DNA from: an uncultured Planctomycetota bacterium
Lineage (GTDB): Bacteria; Planctomycetota; Planctomycetia; Pirellulales; UBA1268
Length of the DNA: 6,980 nt
Direction of reading: 5' to 3'
NCBI GenBank assembly: GCA_905477565.1
Contig: CAJQGO010000299.1
Location: 1-6,980, forward strand
Under the pieces are notes generated by a model. That model was not told the DNA's origin and did not search any database. It saw only the letters and a list, made by a program, of their open reading frames with translations. Shown piece after piece: positions 1-5,596 of this stretch (the first letter of the stretch is position 1; every line of letters begins with the position of its first letter). Made by a program: the position numbers and the translations under genes.

Positions 1-48
1 CACTAGTTTTCAAATAATCCGCCCCGAACCCTTACTCAACAGACTACT

Positions 49-1296
49 ATGCGAACACTACCGCGTTTCTCATTTGGTGTTGGTGACCGTTTTGGTCATG
101 AAGCCACAGCACAACTCTCCGCCTTCCAGAAACTTGCACAAGAAGGCACACAGGTGGCACCGGTCTGGAATAAATCTCATCGAGAACACGGTTTTATTGG
201 CAGCCATCCTGAAGACGTGCGAGCGGCTGCAGCCACTGCTATTGTTGAGTCCGGCTGGGATGGTCCATGGTATGTCGACGCGGATCATATTCGGCTCGAC
301 ACGGTAGATGGGTACCTCGAATCAAGTGACTTTTTTACCATTGATGTAGCTGATTCAATTGGCCAACCTGCCGATGAGGCCGATATCCGCACATTTATTT
401 CCGCCCACCCGGAACTGTGCAAGCCGGTTTCAATCCCTGGCATAACCAAGGTCATACGTCTTTCCGAAGATGGTACCGCGAGTATTGTCCGCAAGTATCA
501 CAAGGCCTGCAGAGATGCGGCGACAATCTACAAACATATCGCTGAAAATCGAGGTGATGACGCTGTTATCGAAGTCAGCATGGACGAAACGGACGAGCCA
601 CAGACGCCTCCAGAATTGCTTGTAATATTGGCCCTGCTCGCTGACGAAAAAATCCCAGTACAAACAATCGCCCCAAAGTTCACTGGTCGATTCAACAAGG
701 GCGTCGACTACGTTGGCGACCTTGCGCAATTTGAGCAAGAGTTTTCTGACGACGTTGCCGTATGCAGTTTTGCGGTCCAGCAATACGGTCTGCCCGACAC
801 GCTCAAGCTTTCAGTGCACTCGGGCAGTGATAAGTTCTCTCTCTACCCCATCATTCGTCGAATCCTTAATGCGACTGGAGCAGGGGTTCATCTCAAAACT
901 GCTGGTACCACGTGGCTTGAAGAATTGATCGGACTCGCGGAAGCAGGGGGAGATGGTCTTCAGTTAGTTCGTGACGTCTATCGATATGCGATCGAGCATC
1001 GAGACGAACTCTGTGGTCCGTATGCAACGGTCATTGATATTGACCCAAATCGCCTGCTTTCTGTGGAAGACTTCGGAGCGCTTTCAGGCCCCGATACTGC
1101 CGCTACTATTCGACACATCCAAAATGACAAACGCTTCAATCCTCATGTCCGCCAGCTTCTTCATATTGCTTTCAAGGTCGCAGCAGGAGAAGGCACTCGA
1201 TATACCAATTTGCTCAAAGAAAATCGGGCCATTGTGGCAGACCAAGTAACCACCAATCTGTATGAACGACATCTCCTTCCACTCTTTTCTCAGTAG
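49..1296 (+). CDS. uxaE: UxaE-family tagaturonate/fructuronate epimerase
   Basis: Complete 415-residue protein. I recognise the tagaturonate epimerase family, which interconverts D-tagaturonate and D-fructuronate (C4 in ketose numbering) in the cytoplasm and lets some bacteria join the galacturonate and glucuronate routes. Family-typical blocks, recognised from memory, are FSFGVGDRFGHEA (7–19), PVWNKSHREH (38–47), YVDADHI (75–81), FTIDVADSIG (96–105), EVSMDETDEPQTPPEL (175–190), IAPKFTGRFNKGVDY (207–221), LSVHSGSDKFS (254–264) and HLKTAGTTWLEEL (281–293). The conserved acidic residues and His (D77, D179, E180, H257, H281) are the likely metal and catalytic positions, which is inference. There is no signal peptide or membrane segment. 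The ATG at 49 places the conserved N-terminal block at the start and has no Shine-Dalgarno upstream. It is first in the run, and downstream genes could supply tagaturonate from L-galactonate. Related proteins act on free ketoses, so the exact substrate is open. Confidence 0.82.
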   Translation: MRTLPRFSFGVGDRFGHEATAQLSAFQKLAQEGTQVAPVWNKSHREHGFIGSHPEDVRAAAATAIVESGWDGPWYVDADHIRLDTVDGYLESSDFFTIDVADSIGQPADEADIRTFISAHPELCKPVSIPGITKVIRLSEDGTASIVRKYHKACRDAATIYKHIAENRGDDAVIEVSMDETDEPQTPPELLVILALLADEKIPVQTIAPKFTGRFNKGVDYVGDLAQFEQEFSDDVAVCSFAVQQYGLPDTLKLSVHSGSDKFSLYPIIRRILNATGAGVHLKTAGTTWLEELIGLAEAGGDGLQLVRDVYRYAIEHRDELCGPYATVIDIDPNRLLSVEDFGALSGPDTAATIRHIQNDKRFNPHVRQLLHIAFKVAAGEGTRYTNLLKENRAIVADQVTTNLYERHLLPLFSQ

Positions 1297-1335
1297 ATAT
1301 GCCGCTCCATTCATTCCCCCTGTAGAACACCTCAC

Positions 1336-2169
1336 ATGAAATCGGCTATCACAGTTTGTTTGGTTCCTGAAGCAGCACGTGGACCGTTTGTCTTCCATGA
1401 TGGACTCACGAGCGGGTGTCAGCATGCTGCGGATGCTGGCTTTAATGCCATTGAAATTTTCCCACCAAGCGCGAGTGAATTTCCAACACAACAACTCCAC
1501 TCGATTCTGCAGCAGTCACCCCTTGATCTTGCGGCCGTCGGAACCGGCGCCGGGTGGCTGAAAGAACGGCTTTCGCTGACGGATACAGACGCCGATAGGC
1601 GGCGGCAAGCAATACAATTTGTTGCAGAAATTATTGAGATTGCAGCCGAATTTAATGCACCAGCCATCATTGGATCAATGCAGGGTCAGGCCAGCGACAT
1701 CACCCACCGCACGGAATCACTAGATTTGCTGGCGGAGGCCCTTTGTACACTCGGCGACCATGCGCAGCGCCACGGGCAGGTGCTTCTCTACGAAGCGCTC
1801 AATCGCTATGAAACCAATCTCCTGAATACTCAGGAAGATGCCGCAAACTTTCTTATCAAGCATTCTCTTGTTGGCAATGGGGTGCGTCTCCTTTGTGATC
1901 TCTTCCACATGAATATCGAAGAGCAAAATGTACCAGAGACAATTACCCGGCTCGGGAACCTCAGTTCAGATCTTATCGGGCATGTGCACTGGGCCGACTC
2001 AAACAGGAGGGCAATGGGGCTTGGTCATACTGATTCAAACGCAATTTATCGCGCACTCAATGCAGCTGGGTATGACAAGTATCTAGCCGCAGAAGTCTTT
2101 CCGCTGCCTTCGCCAACCGAAGCAGCCAGCCAAACCATCTTGTCAATTGAGGCCTTCACGTCTTCGTAG
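1336..2169 (+). CDS. TIM-barrel sugar isomerase/epimerase, ketose 3-epimerase-like
   Basis: Complete 277-residue soluble protein of the xylose isomerase-like TIM-barrel (AP endonuclease 2) superfamily. The metal ligands of the D-tagatose/D-psicose 3-epimerase group can be placed by motif: E153 in LYEALNRYETN, D188 in CDLFHMNIEE, H218 in GHVHWADSNR and E253 in AAEVFP. H191 and R224 sit where those enzymes contact the substrate. The four-ligand set implies a divalent-metal enzyme doing proton-transfer isomerisation or epimerisation. The length fits the family (about 270–300). It starts 39 bases after the uxaE-like gene, with no Shine-Dalgarno before the ATG. Its step is not evident: it could epimerise a keto-sugar or hexulosonate made by the neighbouring enzymes, or isomerise a hydroxypyruvate-like compound. 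Family membership is clear from the sequence; the substrate is not. Confidence 0.8.
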   Translation: MKSAITVCLVPEAARGPFVFHDGLTSGCQHAADAGFNAIEIFPPSASEFPTQQLHSILQQSPLDLAAVGTGAGWLKERLSLTDTDADRRRQAIQFVAEIIEIAAEFNAPAIIGSMQGQASDITHRTESLDLLAEALCTLGDHAQRHGQVLLYEALNRYETNLLNTQEDAANFLIKHSLVGNGVRLLCDLFHMNIEEQNVPETITRLGNLSSDLIGHVHWADSNRRAMGLGHTDSNAIYRALNAAGYDKYLAAEVFPLPSPTEAASQTILSIEAFTSS

Positions 2170-2197
2170 TCCCCATTCCTGAACACTGACTGATCCT

Positions 2198-2662
2198 ATG
2201 CTCAACACCACACTTCTCCACCCTGAAATTCTTGAGATTCTCGCACGCGGTGGACATCACTCACTCATCCTCATAGCCGATGGTAATTATCCGGCGACAA
2301 CCAAACGCGGGCCGAATTCCACGGTCGTACCTCTTCAACTCATGCCCGATGTCCCAACGGTTGCTGAAGTTTTTCAGGCAATTCTCGGAAGCATCCAAAT
2401 TGATGCCGTTCAAACAATGGGTGTCGACAGAGACGACTCCTATGCTGCAGCGACTCCGGGCGACCCACCGGTTTGGGAAAAGTACCGAGGTCTTCTCAAA
2501 GCTGCTGGAAGCAGTTGCGTCCTGGAGCCTCTTTTGAAATGGGATTTCTATACAGCGGTCGACTCCGCTGATCACATACTCACAGTGCAAACAGCCGACA
2601 CCCAACCGTGGGCGAACCTTCTCCTCACAATTGGATGCCGGACATTCAATTCCACCACCTGA
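2198..2662 (+). CDS. RbsD/FucU-family sugar mutarotase, divergent
   Basis: Complete 154-residue protein resembling RbsD and L-fucose mutarotase (FucU), which interconvert sugar anomers or ring forms in the cytoplasm. Evidence by eye against E. coli FucU as remembered: the N-terminal LHPEILEILARGGHH (7–21) matches the helix and Gly-His of the active site, LIADGNYPA (25–33) matches the core strand with its Pro-Ala, and FYTAVDSADHILTVQT (117–132) followed by WANLLLTIG (138–146) matches the C-terminal strand that carries a Tyr-Gly-Asn motif in relatives. Here that motif is Trp-Ala-Asn, and Ser follows the HisHis where FucU has acidic residues. It lies 28 bases after the TIM-barrel gene and 24 before the aldose dehydrogenase, so it plausibly presents that enzyme with the right anomer. 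The family call is good. Retained mutarotase activity and the sugar are inference. Confidence 0.78.
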   Translation: MLNTTLLHPEILEILARGGHHSLILIADGNYPATTKRGPNSTVVPLQLMPDVPTVAEVFQAILGSIQIDAVQTMGVDRDDSYAAATPGDPPVWEKYRGLLKAAGSSCVLEPLLKWDFYTAVDSADHILTVQTADTQPWANLLLTIGCRTFNSTT

Positions 2663-2675
2663 TATCTCGTACGAA

Positions 2676-2681
2676 AAAGGG
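2676..2681 (+). promoter_or_regulatory. Ribosome binding site of the aldo/keto reductase gene
   Basis: AAAGGG lies five bases before the ATG at 2687 and can pair partly with the 16S rRNA anti-Shine-Dalgarno. It is the only such match among the six plus-strand start codons in the window, and it supports the chosen start. Confidence 0.5.
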
Positions 2682-2686
2682 TATTC

Positions 2687-3619
2687 ATGCAAACCAGACC
2701 ACTTGGAACCACTGGACTCGACGTACCAATTCTCTCCTTTGGCGCCTCATCGCTCGGACAAGAATTTCGAAAGATCACCATTGATGAAGCGATGTCCAGT
2801 GTACGGGTAGCGATTGATAATGGCATGCGACTCATCGACACAAGCCCTTTTTATGGACGCGGGATGAGTGAAATTATGCTGGGACTTGCACTCCAGGATA
2901 TACCCCGCGACGATTACCTGCTCTGCACAAAACTTGGCCGGTACGACGTCGGACATTTTGACTTTTCTGCACAGCGTGTAGCAGAGAGCATTGATATTTC
3001 CTTGCATCGACTCGGCACCGACCACCTCGATATCATGCTCTGTCACGATATTGAATTTGTCCCGATGCAACAGATTGTTGACGAAACCATCCCAGCGCTC
3101 CGACAAGCGCAACAGGCTGGGAAAATTCGTTTCATCGGATTCAGTGGGTACCCACAGAAGATTTTTCGCTTTGTCTGCGACCAGACAAATGTCGATTGCG
3201 TACTAAATTACAACCAATACACGCTTCAAAACACACGTTTCACTGATGAAACGGTTCCATACCTACAGGAGAAGGGCATTGGTGTCATGCACGCTGGGCC
3301 GTTCAGCGCTCGTCTGTTGACCGATGCTCCGCTCCCACCCTGGCTCAAAGAACCTGAAAACGTCCGCCAGGCTGCACGTGAGGCAGTTGCATGTTGCCGC
3401 GAACACGGGTCGTCATTAGCAAAACTTGCCCTTCAGTTCTCGGTTGCCAATCCTGCAATTGCCACAACTGTTGCCGGAAGTGCCAACCCTAACAATATCC
3501 GGCAGTGGGCAAAATGGCTCGACGAGCCACTCGACGAAGCCTTGTTAAAGACTGTACTGAATATATTTGCGACCGTGAAAAACATTGGGCACAGTGAAGG
3601 CCTTCCAGAAAATAATTAG
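2687..3619 (+). CDS. Aldo/keto reductase, L-galactose 1-dehydrogenase-like
   Basis: Complete 310-residue cytoplasmic NAD(P)-dependent aldo/keto reductase (TIM barrel). The catalytic tetrad is visible as D51 and Y56 (DTSPFYGRGMSE), K82 (CTKLGRY) and H120 (LCHDIEF). The protein strongly recalls plant L-galactose dehydrogenase, sharing from memory the blocks DTSP.YG..MSE..LG, ATK/CTK-x-GRY, FDFSAxRV, CHDIEF, IVxETIPAL and K.RFIG. The bacterial D-threo-aldose/L-fucose dehydrogenases I remember differ after the catalytic His. The expected reaction is oxidation of L-galactose (possibly L-fucose) at C1 to the aldonolactone. It is preceded by a mutarotase-like gene and followed after 49 bases by a lactonase gene, the partners such a dehydrogenase would need. 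The length is normal for the family. The fold is certain; the sugar is a well-supported inference. Confidence 0.85.
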   Translation: MQTRPLGTTGLDVPILSFGASSLGQEFRKITIDEAMSSVRVAIDNGMRLIDTSPFYGRGMSEIMLGLALQDIPRDDYLLCTKLGRYDVGHFDFSAQRVAESIDISLHRLGTDHLDIMLCHDIEFVPMQQIVDETIPALRQAQQAGKIRFIGFSGYPQKIFRFVCDQTNVDCVLNYNQYTLQNTRFTDETVPYLQEKGIGVMHAGPFSARLLTDAPLPPWLKEPENVRQAAREAVACCREHGSSLAKLALQFSVANPAIATTVAGSANPNNIRQWAKWLDEPLDEALLKTVLNIFATVKNIGHSEGLPENN

Positions 3620-3668
3620 GCCATTTCTCAAGAATGTACGTCATCGATTCCACCGATTCTGTCAACTT

Positions 3669-4508
3669 ATGAACATTGACGCTCACCAACATTTCTGGAA
3701 ATACACTACCGACGACTATCCTTGGATATCTTCAGGGATGGAACGTCTGGCACGAGACTACCTACCACCTGACCTAGTTAAAACGACTCAGCCACATAAC
3801 ATCACGGGTTCAGTAGCAGTACAAGCCCGACAATCAATACAGGAAACAGAATGGCTTCTTGAACTCGCTGATAAACACCCATTTATACGTGGCGTTGTTG
3901 GCTGGGTAGATCTCAGAAATCCCTCGGTCGACGAAGATCTGGAGAAGTTTTCTGAGCATGACAAGTTTGTTGGCGTCCGGCATGTTGTGCAGGATGAACC
4001 AGATCCTCGATTTTTATTGGGTACTGACTTTCTGCATGGCATCAGGCAATTGGCGAAATATAACCTGACCTATGACATTCTCATTTTTCCCCATCAGCTA
4101 CAGGCTGCATGTGAACTCGTGAAGGTGGTGCCAGACCAGCTTTTTGTGTTGGATCATATGGCCAAACCTGATATCGAACACCACAATATTTCAGACTGGA
4201 AGCGGGACTTTGATGAATTAGCTCAGCATGAAAATGTTGTCTGCAAGCTTTCTGGACTTGTCACCGAAGCTCATTGGAACGTGTGGCATCAACGTGACTT
4301 TACGCCCTATCTTGATGCAGCGCTGGAAGCATTTGGTCCAGAGAGGCTGCTCTATGGTAGTGATTGGCCGGTCTGCCTGCTCTCCGCCGAATATGCGGAA
4401 GTGCTTTGCATTGCAAACAGCCTTATCGACCGAATGTCACTTGACGAGGCCAAGGCCGTGCGTGGCACCAATACCTTACAATTCTATGGCCTTCAGGCCG
4501 ATCAGTAA
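3669..4508 (+). CDS. Amidohydrolase-2 sugar lactonase, L-fuconolactonase-like (COG3618)
   Basis: Complete 279-residue metal-dependent hydrolase of the amidohydrolase superfamily, COG3618 group, whose characterised members open L-fucono-, L-rhamnono- and related aldonolactones. Visible motifs are the N-terminal HQH (H6, H8) in NIDAHQHFW, GWVDLRNP (78–85), GVRHVVQDEPDP (102–113), LDHMAKPDI (161–169) with H163, KLSGLVTEA (193–201), and LLYGSDWPVC (227–236) with the catalytic Asp D232. There is no signal peptide. The reading frame is open back to a TTG at 3585 inside the preceding gene, but the ATG at 3669 puts the family's HxH strand at the very N-terminus, so I use it. It has no Shine-Dalgarno. 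The likely role is hydrolysis of the lactone made by the aldo/keto reductase to the free aldonate (L-galactonate or L-fuconate). Lactone specificity cannot be read from the sequence. Confidence 0.83.
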   Translation: MNIDAHQHFWKYTTDDYPWISSGMERLARDYLPPDLVKTTQPHNITGSVAVQARQSIQETEWLLELADKHPFIRGVVGWVDLRNPSVDEDLEKFSEHDKFVGVRHVVQDEPDPRFLLGTDFLHGIRQLAKYNLTYDILIFPHQLQAACELVKVVPDQLFVLDHMAKPDIEHHNISDWKRDFDELAQHENVVCKLSGLVTEAHWNVWHQRDFTPYLDAALEAFGPERLLYGSDWPVCLLSAEYAEVLCIANSLIDRMSLDEAKAVRGTNTLQFYGLQADQ

Positions 4509-4540
4509 GAACCCTCTCCCCTTGAAATGAAATCGACCGT

Positions 4541-5575
4541 ATGCAAGCACTTCAACTCGTAGAACCTGGCAAATGGGCAATGATAGAAGTACCCGAGCCA
4601 TCTGATCTTCAGCCCGGCGAGGCGCTTGTTCGTGTTGAAGCGGTCGGTATCTGTGGGACTGACTATGGCGGGTATTTGGGAAAAATGCCATTCTTTAGTT
4701 ACCCAAGGATTCCGGGTCATGAACTCGGCGTTGAGGTACTTGGTGTTGGTGAGGGTGTCACAAATATCGCCGTCGGTGATCGCTGTTGTGTTGAGCCTTA
4801 CATCAATTGCCAGCAATGTCATTCATGCCGTCTCGGTAAAACCAATTGTTGTGAACATCATCAGACACTTGGCGTCCACTGTGATGGCGGCCTTCGGCCT
4901 CATTTTATTGTTCCAGCAAGAAAGCTCCACCCATCTCCGAATCTTTCTGCCGAGCAGAATGCGCTCGTTGAAACTCTTGCAATCGGTTGCCATGCAGTAG
5001 ACCGAGCTAGCATTGATTCAAAGGACACCGTGCTTGTCATAGGTGCCGGACCGATAGGCTTATCTGCCATGGAGTTTGTCCGGCTCGCCGGAGCGAGGCT
5101 TCTTGTCATGGATATGGTTCAGAGTCGCCTTGACTTTGTCGCTCAAACGTACGGCCTGACTGAAACCATCTGTGCTGATGGCACCGAAGCAGATCTCAAT
5201 AAAGTCGCTGAGCTGACCGATAATGAATTTTGTGATGTTGTGATCGACGCCACCGGAAGCGACCGCAGCATGAACCGCTCGCTTGAATTTGCAGCATTCA
5301 GCGGCCGAGTCGTCTACGTTGGGATAACACAGGGGACTCTTTCGTTCCCCCACGCGCCCCTTCTCCATCGCCGTGAACTCTCCATTCTTGCAAGCCGGAA
5401 TGCATTATCACGAGATTTTGACCGCATTATCAAGGAAATTGAAGCTGAACGAATCAATACCGCACCGTGGATAACCCATCGAATGAGCTGGACCGACCTT
5501 CCCGAGCAATTTCCACACCTTGTTGACCCATCCAGCGGTGTACTCAAAGCAGTTGCCACAGTCGAACCAAGCTAG
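4541..5575 (+). CDS. Zinc-dependent alcohol dehydrogenase, L-galactonate 5-dehydrogenase-like
   Basis: Complete 344-residue medium-chain dehydrogenase. Catalytic zinc ligands are placed at C38 (GICGTD), H60–E61 (PGHELGVEV) and E144 (ALVETLAIG). The structural zinc site is intact as C90, C93, C96 and C104. The nucleotide-binding GAGPIG is at 168–173, and D191 at the end of the next strand suggests NAD rather than NADP. This is the polyol/threonine dehydrogenase subgroup that includes RspB-like enzymes and E. coli LgoD (YjjN), which oxidises L-galactonate at C5 to D-tagaturonate. That activity would link the lactonase product to the uxaE-like gene, and this link rather than any diagnostic residue is my reason for the specific call. 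It lies 32 bases after the lactonase gene and is last in the run. Alternatives are L-fuconate, L-gulonate or another sugar-acid or polyol dehydrogenase. Confidence 0.82.
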   Translation: MQALQLVEPGKWAMIEVPEPSDLQPGEALVRVEAVGICGTDYGGYLGKMPFFSYPRIPGHELGVEVLGVGEGVTNIAVGDRCCVEPYINCQQCHSCRLGKTNCCEHHQTLGVHCDGGLRPHFIVPARKLHPSPNLSAEQNALVETLAIGCHAVDRASIDSKDTVLVIGAGPIGLSAMEFVRLAGARLLVMDMVQSRLDFVAQTYGLTETICADGTEADLNKVAELTDNEFCDVVIDATGSDRSMNRSLEFAAFSGRVVYVGITQGTLSFPHAPLLHRRELSILASRNALSRDFDRIIKEIEAERINTAPWITHRMSWTDLPEQFPHLVDPSSGVLKAVATVEPS

Positions 5576-5596
5576 CATCGTGGTGACGGTCCTGTC

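Noticed and set aside
1..48. Possible promoter, or a preceding gene ending at the TAG at 4–6
   Set aside because: There is too little sequence: no paired -35/-10 elements are visible and one codon cannot identify an upstream gene.
1084..1500. Minus-strand open frame of 138 codons spanning the gap between the first two genes
   Set aside because: It lies opposite two convincing conserved genes, shows no recognisable motif and has low-complexity composition typical of an antisense shadow.
2261..2692. Minus-strand open frame of 143 codons opposite the mutarotase gene
   Set aside because: The plus strand carries the recognisable RbsD/FucU protein; the antisense product is Cys-rich and resembles no family I know.
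3649..3661. Short direct repeat CGATTC in the gap before the lactonase gene
   Set aside because: A six-base repeat is expected by chance and forms no inverted repeat or known operator.
3585..3668. Upstream extension of the lactonase to a TTG overlapping the aldo/keto reductase
   Set aside because: The extra 28 residues are basic and unlike the family, while the ATG at 3669 gives the usual N-terminus with HxH at residues 6–8.
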